Assembly: GCA_022792815.1 (NCBI GenBank)
Contig: JAAWBS010000054.1
Coordinates: 1 to 64,000, forward strand
Direction of reading: 5' to 3'
DNA length: 64,000 nt
DNA from: Hungatella sp.
GTDB lineage: Bacteria > Bacillota > Clostridia > Lachnospirales > Lachnospiraceae
The notes beneath the pieces were generated by a model that made no database searches, had not been told where the DNA came from, and saw only the letters and a list, made by a program, of their open reading frames with translations. The translations under genes and the position numbers were made by a program. Position 1 is the stretch's first letter; each line of letters opens with the position of its first letter. Below are positions 1 to 9,400 of this stretch, one piece after another.

Positions 1-93
1 ATGACCTGCGTGCGCATCAGCGCACTTCCGCTGAGAAATGTCACCAACCGTTAGGTTGATGACCTGCGTGCGCATCAGCGCACTTCCGCTGAG
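1..93 (+). repeat. 58-bp module, tandemly repeated inside MITE copy 1
   Basis: The string ATGACCTGCGTGCGCATCAG starts at 1 and again at 59, and CCGCTGAG occurs at 28-35 and 86-93, giving an exact 58-bp period. Each unit can form a GTGCGC-ATCA-GCGCAC hairpin. The preceding AACC...GGTT is a second small stem. Copies at 24008 and 59073 have one unit between CCGCTGAG-like direct repeats, and copy 3 at 50633 has none. The number upstream of position 1 is unknown. Confidence 0.85.
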
Positions 94-224
94 CCCAGTA
101 GGACAAAAAACACTCGGGCAGAGGCCCCTCCTGTTTTTTAGGTCTTAAGCTCCATGGTGTAATGGCTTTTCCTGGAACATATTGTCAGAATATTCAGCCA
201 AATTTTGAGTTTCGCAAATGCCTA
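1..224 (+). mobile_element. MITE-like element, copy 1 (left end outside window)
   Basis: This is the right-hand part of a repeated non-coding element that occurs four times in the window (also at 23931, 50633 and 58996). It shows the shared A-tract/GC-core/T-tract hairpin near 106-140, the arm reading GGAACATATTGTCAGAATATT, and a slightly degenerate right terminus ending in CCTA at 224. No coding capacity is seen. It ends 28 bp upstream of the ATG at 253. The left terminus, and so any target duplication, lies outside the window. This copy carries at least two units of the internal 58-bp module found once or not at all in the others. Confidence 0.8.
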
Positions 225-252
225 CTAAAAGACACACATGGAAAGGAGGAAC

Positions 253-2523
253 ATGAGAAAAAAGGGATACAGGGCAGCAGCAGTCTGTCTTGGCATAGCA
301 GTCTGCCATTCCACTGCCGTCTACGGGGCCTGGGAGACAGATGGTTCCCGGTGGCAGTACACGGCAGAGGACGGACATAGGGTGCGGTCCGACTGGCTGA
401 AGGATCAGGGAGACTGGTATCGGTTCGGCCAGGAAGGCTTTATGGAGACCGGGTGGTATCTGGCACCTGACGGAACGTGGTATTTCCTGAATCCTGTGTC
501 AGACGGGACGAGGGGGCGGATGATGACAGGATGGCAGTGGGTTGACGGTTATTGTTATTATCTCAGCGAACAGAGTGCCAAAGACCGTCCTCTTGGTGCT
601 ATGTATGCGGCCGGTAAGACTCCGGACGGCTATGTGGTGGACGAGAGCGGAGCCTGGGTGGATGAACAGGGCATTCCGGTCTATGTCCCGGGAAAGGGTA
701 TCAGGACCAAGGCGGCGCCGGGAGTGAGCTTACGTGCGGAAGGCAGCGGAGGAAGTGCCGGAAGCGGAAGTTCGGGAAGCAGCGCAGGAAGTGCCGGAAG
801 CGGAAGTCCGTGGAGCAGCGGGGGAAGTACAGGAAACGGAAGTCCGTGGAGCAGCGGAGAAAATACAGGAAGCGGAAGCTCGGGGAGCGGCGGAGGAAAT
901 ACAGGAAGTGAAAGTTCCGGAAGCGGAAGTCCATGGGGCGACGGGGGAAATACAGGAAGCGGAAGCTCGGGGAGCGGCGAGGGAAGTGCTGGAAATGTGA
1001 ATCCGGGAAGCGGCGGAGGAAGTACAGGAAGCGGAAGCCCGGGGAACGGCGGAGAACAACCAGAAAACGAGAGTCCCGAAAGCGGCAGCGAGAACCCGGG
1101 AGGGGGCGGCGGCCTGGATAACAGCGGCAGTCTGGCTGAGAGAGACCCGGCAGGGGAAGGCATCGGCCAAAGCCAGATAAACTGGCAGGTACATTTTACG
1201 GATTTATCTACTCATCAAATGGTTCTTATGCCGTCGAGAAGCGGAAATGCGGAAGACGGTTCTGATCTGACGATCTATTTTCCCACACGATTTGCGGATG
1301 GCCAGGGGCGCATCTGGCAGTCCGTACAGCAATCTCCCTTTGTAGTTAACGTTACAGGGCCTCAGAACCGGATTTTTTATGTGGAGTATGAGCAGACCGG
1401 TGAAACGGGCCGTGAGGAAGACCCGTGGCAGGGTGAGAGACAGCGCCTGCAGGAGTTTATAGAGACGGCAAGGCAGGCAGAGGCGGATTTCCTGGGCCTG
1501 GAATCGGCGGAGGAAGTGCGTGAACAGGCATTTCTGGCCGAAGACAAGTACCTCTGTGATCTTCGCCTTAAATCTGCCGCAAGCCGCTTGGAGCCGGGGC
1601 AGGAAGGCATATTTTATGTGATCGGAAAAAACTATGTGCCGGAAGGCAGTGTTCTGGCAGAGAATTACGGAGATGAGCTGGAATACTCCAACACGACGGA
1701 AGGAGAGGTGGTTCTGGAGGGAGACGTGTACACTTTGGCAAGATTCCATGTGTGCAGGAAGGAGGCCGACCGGGACCATGACACCGTGTGGGACGGAGAG
1801 ACCCGGCGCCATTGGAACGTGGGAGATGTTCAGGAGAGGATTCTGGACGACATATCCTATCGGTTTCGCTGCATCGATCAGAATTATGGGGACGAGGCCG
1901 ACCGGGGAAGGCAGAAGGCACTGTTTCTGTGTGAATCCGTGATTCCCGCGGATAAGGGATCCGAGTATGTCTATGAGAGGTTGGAGGACGGAACCTACGA
2001 TTCGGTATTTCGCCCCGGTCCCATCGTCTCCTTTGGGGATACGGATTCTTACAAATATTCCCGAATCCGCAGCTGGCTTGCGGAAGTTGGGGAGGGCATG
2101 GAAGGGCTTTTGCAGGTTTCCACAGGCTCTGCTTATGAGTATGAGGGAAGCACTGTCCCGGACAGCAGAGAGCAGATGGACCGGGGAACGCTGAAGGCCC
2201 GCTATATAGGCAGCCAGGCCCAGAAAGACCGTCTCTTTATTCTGTCCGTAGACGAGGCTCTGCGGTATGGACGCTGGCTTTGGAGGTTTGAGGGGGCAGA
2301 AGAAGAAAATCCCGAGAGCCAGTGGGGGGCTTTCTGTGAAAGCTACTGGCTGAGGACGCCGGGAAGGTCAGAGGGCGGTCAGGATATGGTCTATGTGGTG
2401 GATCTGGTGCGGGGCAATATCCATCCTCAGCCGGTGGCGTGCCGGGAGGATGAGGAGGATCCGGAGCTGGGAAGCACCGGCAGTACAGGAGTGAGACCTG
2501 CATTTGTGGTACAGCAGTATTAG
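253..2523 (+). CDS. Secreted cell-wall-binding repeat protein with DUF6273-like C-terminus
   Basis: The protein is 756 residues. ATG 253 is chosen over ATG 238 because AAGGAGG (243-249) sits 3 nt before it and because it gives a signal peptide (MRKKGYRAAAVCLG..., cleavage near VYGA). Residues about 25-140 hold cell-wall-binding repeats (GWYLAPDGTWYFLNP, GRMMTGWQWVDGYCYYL). A low-complexity Gly/Ser/Pro linker of about 130 residues follows (nt about 740-1120). The C-terminal half ends with SYWLRTPG, a YVVDL strand and GVRPAFVV, the signature order of the DUF6273 family, whose function I do not know. The protein is probably exported and held on the wall by its N-terminal repeats. It is first of three surface-protein genes, with 78 bp to the next. 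A MITE lies directly upstream, so its promoter is probably beyond position 1. Confidence 0.85.
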   Translation: MRKKGYRAAAVCLGIAVCHSTAVYGAWETDGSRWQYTAEDGHRVRSDWLKDQGDWYRFGQEGFMETGWYLAPDGTWYFLNPVSDGTRGRMMTGWQWVDGYCYYLSEQSAKDRPLGAMYAAGKTPDGYVVDESGAWVDEQGIPVYVPGKGIRTKAAPGVSLRAEGSGGSAGSGSSGSSAGSAGSGSPWSSGGSTGNGSPWSSGENTGSGSSGSGGGNTGSESSGSGSPWGDGGNTGSGSSGSGEGSAGNVNPGSGGGSTGSGSPGNGGEQPENESPESGSENPGGGGGLDNSGSLAERDPAGEGIGQSQINWQVHFTDLSTHQMVLMPSRSGNAEDGSDLTIYFPTRFADGQGRIWQSVQQSPFVVNVTGPQNRIFYVEYEQTGETGREEDPWQGERQRLQEFIETARQAEADFLGLESAEEVREQAFLAEDKYLCDLRLKSAASRLEPGQEGIFYVIGKNYVPEGSVLAENYGDELEYSNTTEGEVVLEGDVYTLARFHVCRKEADRDHDTVWDGETRRHWNVGDVQERILDDISYRFRCIDQNYGDEADRGRQKALFLCESVIPADKGSEYVYERLEDGTYDSVFRPGPIVSFGDTDSYKYSRIRSWLAEVGEGMEGLLQVSTGSAYEYEGSTVPDSREQMDRGTLKARYIGSQAQKDRLFILSVDEALRYGRWLWRFEGAEEENPESQWGAFCESYWLRTPGRSEGGQDMVYVVDLVRGNIHPQPVACREDEEDPELGSTGSTGVRPAFVVQQY

Positions 2524-2601
2524 AGGGTGTCTGAAGATTCATTCGGTGATGTATGGCTGACGGAAAGAAGGTTTCAGTTACGTTCCAGAGAGGAGAAGAA
2601 T

Positions 2602-5600
2602 ATGAGAAAGAGAAGAAAGATGGTTTCGCTGGCTATTGCCGCGGCCGTGGCATTGCAGACGGCTGTTCCGGCCACACCCGGGTATGCGGCGATGGAAGAA
2701 AGGAGTTATGAGGCATCCCTGGAGACAGAACATAGACAGCCGGATCAGGGACCGAGGAGGCCTCGGACTGCGTCGTCTTCCGACGGAGACCGGGATGTGA
2801 CCGGGCTGCCTGAGACCGAAGGGCAGGGGCCGTCCACGCCGGGCAACGCACAGGGCGGAAACTCTCAGATGCCGCCTTCCATGGTTATGAGTGAGAAGGC
2901 CATGAAGACCTCCGCCACCGGCGATCTGTGGGATCAGTGGCAGGGTGATATGGATTTTGCGGGGCTGGGTACCAGATCTGAGCCCTATCAGATAGACAGT
3001 CTGGCTCATCTGATGGGGCTGTCGGAGGCAGTGGCGGCAGGCGTAGATTTCAAGGGGAGTTATTTCGAGATGACTCAGGACATCGACGCAGGGGGGCTGA
3101 AGGGCGCCCACGGGGGCTGGAATCCGATCGGCTGGTATCAGAATCAGGAGGATATGGACGGCGATGTGGCGCACGGCTTTTCAGGAACCTTTGACGGCTG
3201 CGGCAACACCATACGGGGCCTAGAGATTCACCGGCCCGGAGAGGCGGCGGACTATGTGGGGCTGTTCGGGCTCATCGACGGCGGCTGTGTGCGCAACCTC
3301 AAGATCGAGGAGGCCCAGATCTATGGAGGAGATAAGGTCGGTGTACTGGCCGGTGCGGTGACCGGAGGGGCGGTCATCTATAACGTGGAGGTATCCGGGT
3401 ATGTGAGAGCGGCCCAGGATGCCGGCGGTCTTGTAGGGACAGCAGACGGCAGGGGAGAGCGGGTGGCCATAGAAAACTGCAGCGCATGTGGGATCGCGGT
3501 TCTCTCGGAAGGAGGCAGCAGCTATACAGGCGGCCTCGCAGGCCAGGCGGTGGATGCCGATTTAGTGGACAACCGGGTGGAGACTCAGGACGGCAGCAGT
3601 GACCGGATCCAGGGCAAAGGCTATACGGGAGGAATCACCGGCCGGATGAGAAGATCTAATCTGTATAATTCCTACGTGGACGGTACCGTCGGCGGAAACG
3701 GAGCCAAGGCGGTGGGAGGCATCTGCGGGCTGTATGAGAGCGGGAATCTGATTTTGGCCCGATTTGCCGGGGATATCGGCCGAACCAACAACGGGTCTGC
3801 CTCTCGGGAAGGCACCTTTATCGGTATGCGCCAGGGCACCTTTACCTACGGGACCGAGAAAGGGAGCAATCTCTCCTATCTCTTCACCAATACTCCAGGA
3901 AAGGCAAGGACTGTCTTCGGATCCGGGCGGGACGGTGACAATACCTTTACCAGATATGCCCATATCGGCTACTGGACGGACAATGAGACCAGATATGTGA
4001 CCGTGGCCGGAGTCACAGAGACAGGCGGAGGAGAACGGTATTTCTATGAAGAGCTGGAAGACGGGGTCCGCTACATCGTGACCCAAAAGCTGGGGAGAGA
4101 ATTTACTGCGGCAGGCTACGGAAAAGGGCTTGACTTTAAACCGGACCATTTCGCACCCGGGTATCAGGGGGAGCCGGTGAGAGGGTATCTTCTGTCCGTA
4201 CCGCGGATCGATGCGGCCAATGCCAACGGCACCTACGACACGGATGTGGCCCTTCTGTCGGCACTCCCTGCGGGAGTGAACACCTACTATCGGATTATAG
4301 ATAAGGATCACAGCGGCGCCGTGGCTCCGGGGGTGACGGTGTCTGTGGCTACGGCGGCGAAGAATACAGGCGGAAATCGGTATCAGATGGCAGCGGACGG
4401 CAGGGAACCGTCGGGGGTAAAGCCTCCGACCTATCTGGATGAAACCGGGGAGCCGATTGCGATGACTTATGTAAATGGAGGGAGCTACAGCTTTGTGATG
4501 CCATCCTGTGATACGGAGATCAATGCGGATTATGTAAAGGTGACCACAGGAATCACCTTAGCCCCGTCGGACATGGCTATAAGGGTGACTCAGACCAGGA
4601 GCGGAGACCGGAAAAACCCGGAGATTCTCACGGAGGTCAGAGATCAGTCGGGGATTCTCATCGCCCGGTATCTGGGAGGAATTCAGGATACATCGGTGGA
4701 GGTACAGCCGATGCGGATCCACGGAGAACATAACCATACGGGAAGCACGGCGGACCGCACTCTGAAATGGTCGGTAGATGACAGTGATCTGATTCATCTG
4801 ACTGCGGCAGCCGGTTATACCATGGAGGATGCCGCAGTGATGCCAAACCTGTCAGGAACCTTTATCCAGGGAGTCATCGATCGGGAGACCGGCCGTCAGG
4901 CAGACAGCGGATACGAGGAGGCCATCAGCTCCACCGTGTACCGTCGGACAGCCGTGGTGACTGCGGCCTCCAATCCGGCCACCACGGCGGACCGCCAGCC
5001 TGTGTACGCAAACTGCAAGGTGACCGTGGAGCTGCAGATTCTGGACCGCACCACCAGGAGAGTGGAAGGGCTCAGCTTAAACTACTCGGATGTGGTATGT
5101 ACCATTACGAGAACGCTGAGAGGTGACAGAAAGAATCCCCAGGAGACCATCACCTGTGAGCTTCCGGCCGTCCTTGCGGCGGGGCTGACTCCCAAGCAGC
5201 CATTCTATAAAAATGTCACCTGGAAAGACCGGGAGGGAGGGCAGATTCTTACCTTGACGCCCATGGGTGACCACCAGGAAAACTGCCGCCTCACACTGCG
5301 GTTTGACCCGGCAGGGGAGGCCAACCCGGCCTGGATTCAAAATGTGATTCAGGCGGACAACCAGAGGAGGAGAGAGGATCCCTACAGGAAGCTTTCCGGC
5401 AGCGCTCAACACACGGAGACTGTCACCGCCACGGCGGAGGACCAGACCAATGGCATCGTGTCTGCCTCCTGCAATGTGACGATCCGTTTTGTGACAGAGG
5501 ACCGGACCAGGATCGTGCCGGAGGAGATCAAGACAGATCCGCAGAAGGCAGAGTATCACCTGTCGGTCATCAGGACAGGAGACTTCAGGACTCCTGTTTT

Positions 5601-6492
5601 GAATTACCAGGGGTTTGATCCCATGGCCCTTAGGGCAGAGATTTTGCCGGAATGTCCCGCGGAGGAGGACTACCAACCCTACGACAGGGGGGTAATTTGG
5701 ACCAGTCAGGAGCCGGAGGCTCTGACGGCGGAGTCGGATGGCACGGTTATTCCGGTGAAAGAGGCGGACTGGATTCAGAAGGTTATCGACGCAGCCGCTG
5801 CCTCGAAGGACAAGAAGGCGGAGGAGACAAGGACTGTGTCGGTCAAAGTGTTCTCAAAAGACGGACATAGGGAGGCCGTAGTGGAGGTGATTCTCCATAT
5901 GACGGCCGAGGATCAGACCATCAGATATGGAAACTCTTCTGGCGGTTCCCACGGAGGCTCCCACTCCTCCGGAGGTTCGGGAAGCGGTTCGACGGGCGGT
6001 CCGGGAGTGGACGGAGTGTTTGCGGAGAACAGTCTGCCGATTCCCAGGGCAGGCAGCCCGGAGCTTTCCATGAAGGCTGTGGAGGGCAGTTGGATCCAGA
6101 CCGTGGAGGGATACTGGACATTTCTGACCGGAGATCATGTATGCCGGAATGAGTGGGTGTATATTCGCAACCCCTACGCGGATGCCGGAAAGGGACAGAG
6201 CGCCTGCGATTGGTTCTACTTCAATGCCCAGGGCCAGATGGTGACCGGATGGTTTCAGGACAAGGACGGACGCCGCTACTATTTGAATCCGGTTTCCGAC
6301 AACACCAAGGGACGGATGATGACCGGATGGAACTGGATTGCAGGCACGGACGGGATCCGGAGATGTTATTATTTTCAGGAGCAGTCAGACGGCAGCAGAG
6401 GCGCCATGTTTGAGAACAGGAAGACTCCTGACGGTTATGAGGTGAATCAGAAGGGAGAGTGGATTATGGGAAATGAGGTGCAGGTGAGATGA
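2602..6492 (+). CDS. Large secreted surface protein: GLUG motifs, three Ig-like repeats, C-terminal cell-wall-binding repeats
   Basis: The protein is 1296 residues. The start is ATG 2602 after AGGAG (2591-2595), which gives a clear signal peptide ending near PGYAA. Residues about 195-300 contain GLUG-type strands (YVGLFGLIDGG, AGGLVGTADG, YTGGLAGQA). The middle has three diverged repeats of about 150-180 residues, each opening with a TxxGDRKNP-like motif (TRSGDRKNPEI, TLRGDRKNPQE, IRTGDFRTPVL) and closing with a W/F-I-Q-x-V-I helix. I read these as bacterial Ig-like or adhesin modules. A Gly/Ser/His linker (nt 5935-6010) precedes cell-wall-binding repeats (GWFQDKDGRRYYLNP, GRMMTGWNWI). The stop overlaps the next start as ATGA, so translation is probably coupled. 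It is likely an adhesin or wall-surface protein with unknown ligand. Confidence 0.85.
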   Translation: MRKRRKMVSLAIAAAVALQTAVPATPGYAAMEERSYEASLETEHRQPDQGPRRPRTASSSDGDRDVTGLPETEGQGPSTPGNAQGGNSQMPPSMVMSEKAMKTSATGDLWDQWQGDMDFAGLGTRSEPYQIDSLAHLMGLSEAVAAGVDFKGSYFEMTQDIDAGGLKGAHGGWNPIGWYQNQEDMDGDVAHGFSGTFDGCGNTIRGLEIHRPGEAADYVGLFGLIDGGCVRNLKIEEAQIYGGDKVGVLAGAVTGGAVIYNVEVSGYVRAAQDAGGLVGTADGRGERVAIENCSACGIAVLSEGGSSYTGGLAGQAVDADLVDNRVETQDGSSDRIQGKGYTGGITGRMRRSNLYNSYVDGTVGGNGAKAVGGICGLYESGNLILARFAGDIGRTNNGSASREGTFIGMRQGTFTYGTEKGSNLSYLFTNTPGKARTVFGSGRDGDNTFTRYAHIGYWTDNETRYVTVAGVTETGGGERYFYEELEDGVRYIVTQKLGREFTAAGYGKGLDFKPDHFAPGYQGEPVRGYLLSVPRIDAANANGTYDTDVALLSALPAGVNTYYRIIDKDHSGAVAPGVTVSVATAAKNTGGNRYQMAADGREPSGVKPPTYLDETGEPIAMTYVNGGSYSFVMPSCDTEINADYVKVTTGITLAPSDMAIRVTQTRSGDRKNPEILTEVRDQSGILIARYLGGIQDTSVEVQPMRIHGEHNHTGSTADRTLKWSVDDSDLIHLTAAAGYTMEDAAVMPNLSGTFIQGVIDRETGRQADSGYEEAISSTVYRRTAVVTAASNPATTADRQPVYANCKVTVELQILDRTTRRVEGLSLNYSDVVCTITRTLRGDRKNPQETITCELPAVLAAGLTPKQPFYKNVTWKDREGGQILTLTPMGDHQENCRLTLRFDPAGEANPAWIQNVIQADNQRRREDPYRKLSGSAQHTETVTATAEDQTNGIVSASCNVTIRFVTEDRTRIVPEEIKTDPQKAEYHLSVIRTGDFRTPVLNYQGFDPMALRAEILPECPAEEDYQPYDRGVIWTSQEPEALTAESDGTVIPVKEADWIQKVIDAAAASKDKKAEETRTVSVKVFSKDGHREAVVEVILHMTAEDQTIRYGNSSGGSHGGSHSSGGSGSGSTGGPGVDGVFAENSLPIPRAGSPELSMKAVEGSWIQTVEGYWTFLTGDHVCRNEWVYIRNPYADAGKGQSACDWFYFNAQGQMVTGWFQDKDGRRYYLNPVSDNTKGRMMTGWNWIAGTDGIRRCYYFQEQSDGSRGAMFENRKTPDGYEVNQKGEWIMGNEVQVR

Positions 6493-9400
6493 GAACATGG
6501 TTTCGCCGCAAGGCAGGGCTTTTGCTGTCCTTTACCCTGGTATGCGGTATGGTTTTTCCCTATCTCCCGGCGAGAAAGGCGTTGGCGGACACCGGCGTGG
6601 TGGAGGCGTGGGGCGATGGCTGGCATTATCTGTGTATAGACGGTTTTGGCTATGCTCCCAACGGCGTCTGTTCCAATGGGGACAAATATGCCAGAGTATC
6701 CACGGAGGAGGCCTTGAATTCGGAGGAGCGGCGGATTCTGTTCTGGGCGCTTTTGTCCTATCAGTACGCAGCAGGCGTTGAGGAGGCAGTAAAAGCCGTA
6801 TCCTTCATCAATCAGGGGGCTGAGGGGGCAGGACTTAAAAGGATCGGCAGGTCCGTGACAGAGGCGGATTTAAAGGCAGTGATCCACTCGCCGGCCGTGA
6901 GAGCCCAATACGACTGGCTTGACTTTGCGGCGGCTCATGATGAGGAGTATCTGAGGCTGGCAGGCCTGTTGGGAGGAGGCGAGACCCTGGGGGGCGGGAC
7001 CGTGCCCGTCCTCCTCCAAGATGCGGTGTCTTTGTCCGCGGCAGCCAGGGGGATCGCCGCAGAGGACGGGTTTGTGCTGGAATTCGACCCGTCAGGGAAG
7101 GACGGGGATTTCATAGAGAAGGTTCCACTGACCTTGTCCGCAGACAGGGAGATCTGGCAGGCGGAAAGCGTAAACGGCTGGAATGTGGAAAAAAGCCTTA
7201 CTGAGATCCGCCTGACTAATCCCAATCCGGAGGCCGGCCCGATCTATCTGAAATTCGACCCTGCGGGGACCGAGTATGCCTCATCGGCAGGGGGATTTTC
7301 TTCCCCCGATGAGTGTTATATTGACTCCATCGAGGTGTGGAAATGCATCCAGTGCTGCGGGACCCATTTCGCAGGAGGAAAACTTCATCCCTTAGAGGAA
7401 CACCAGAGAAACGTGACCATGGAAATTCATCAGGTTCCTGTGGCTTACTACGCAGCGGCGGGAGGAAGCGGCGGAGAGTGGGATCATCCCACCGGGGAGG
7501 TCCGCTTTCAGGTATACCGCCATGAGGAGGACATGGAGGCAGACTATCTGGTGCAGCTCTACAAGTATGACTATGAGACAGGAAAGCCTCTGGAAGGAGT
7601 CTCTCTGGATCTGTATGAGAGGTTTGACGATCAGGAGAAGGTCAGCCGGGAGCGGGACGGCAGAGGGAAGATCTATATCGGGGGAGCTCCCTATGAGGGA
7701 GGCATCACCCACAGCCCTGTTTGCTGGGACGGCTTTCGTCTGGTGACCTCGGTGCGGACCGATGCCCGGGGACGCGCCGCCTACAAAGCGGAAAAGACCT
7801 ATCACTATGACAAGACCTTCTGCGACGGCCACCCAGCCCCGGTCTTTGCCCAGGTTCCGGAGGAGGCGGTCAATGAGGAGACCGGGGAGGCAGATAACCA
7901 GTCTGAAATAGAGGAGGCCATGGCAGTCAACGCACAGCTGGCCCTGAAGTGGCTCAGCTGTGTGGAAGCGTGCGAGGACAAGGCAGGAGGAGGCTGGGAA
8001 GGAGTCCACTTTCACTGGATTATGGATGAGGTGGATTCGGAGGCCATCGAGGAGGCAGCAGAGTCCGGGGAGTTTGCGGATGCCGGAGCCACGGAGAGCG
8101 CGGACGGGGAGACGGCTTTCCGAAACTCCGGATGCAGACAGGACGTAAAAGACACTTACGAGGCATTTACCTCCATGAAATACAGCTACACCTTTGTGGA
8201 GACTATGGCCAGGGAGGGGTATGTCCTTCACGGACTTCACAGAGATGATGTCCCCATAGAGATCATCACCACCGACTCGTCCCAAAACGGAGCCAATGCG
8301 GTATTTGGCGGAGGCTACAGTGATGCGATCACGGCACATGCCATGATCGGGACCCTTCTGTCAGACCAGAGACAGGAGGAGGAGGACAGGCAGGAACCAG
8401 CCACCGGGGAGGATGCAGCCGTTTACTATACCGAGGAGATCCGCAGCATGAGGACAGACCAGTCGGTCGAGGCAAAAGTTCCGGGAGAAAGCCGGATTTT
8501 AGAGGATCTGCCGCGAAAGGCCAGGCGGAGAACGGAGAATCCGGAGAGTTACGGACCGGCCTCCGGTTCCAATGGAGTCAGGAAAAAAACGGCCTCTGCC
8601 GCTGATGAAGCCAGGAAGAAGACGGCCTCTGTATCCGATGGCAGGAGCCCGGGACGTCACAGCCTGTCCACTGCCTCCGACGGAGAGAGGACAGCCTCCG
8701 CTTCCGACGGAACCAGGGAGAAGAGCCTGAGGTTTTCCGTAGAGGGAAACCGTCTGGCAGGGATAAGCCGGGATATGGCCGCCCGTCTGGCAGACTGGGA
8801 GGGAGACGGAACCGAGATGTTTTCCCAAGCCTACCGGGAGGCACAGGGTTCTGCCAGCCAAGGGGACTCTGTGGAGCCGGGGCCGTCGGACCGGTATTCC
8901 CACAGCAGCGGACGAGACGGGGAGGAAGAGGCTTTTCGAATCTATGATCACAGGACAGAGGGTGAGATCCACATCAACAAGCAGGATATGGATCTGTACG
9001 CCGGTCAGACACAGGGAGATGCCCTGTTGGAGGGAGCAGTCTACGGGCTTTTTGCGGCCCAGGATCTTCTCCATCCGGACGGAACAACCGGGGTGGTGTT
9101 TCGGCAAAACGATCTGGTAGCCATAGGGACTACGGACAAGGAGGGAGATGCTTCATTTCTGGCGATTACCGAGGCTCCGGGCCACACCTATGACTACGGG
9201 GCGGGCACGGTCGTGGAGACGGGGGAAGGGTGGAACAAAAAGGCCCCGATCAACCTGTATGTGGCAGACGAGGAGAAAGACGACTACATAGAAGACAAGG
9301 CCTACGCCAGGCGCTATCTTGACTTTCAGTCGGAGAACGGCAGCTGCTGGATCGGAAGGCCGCTGCTGCTGGGCAGCTACTATGTGAAGGAACTGAGCCG

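Noticed and set aside
681-1194. Several Pro- or Ser-rich minus-strand and alternate-frame ORFs over the Gly/Ser linker
   Set aside because: They are artefacts of the low-complexity linker of the 253 gene.
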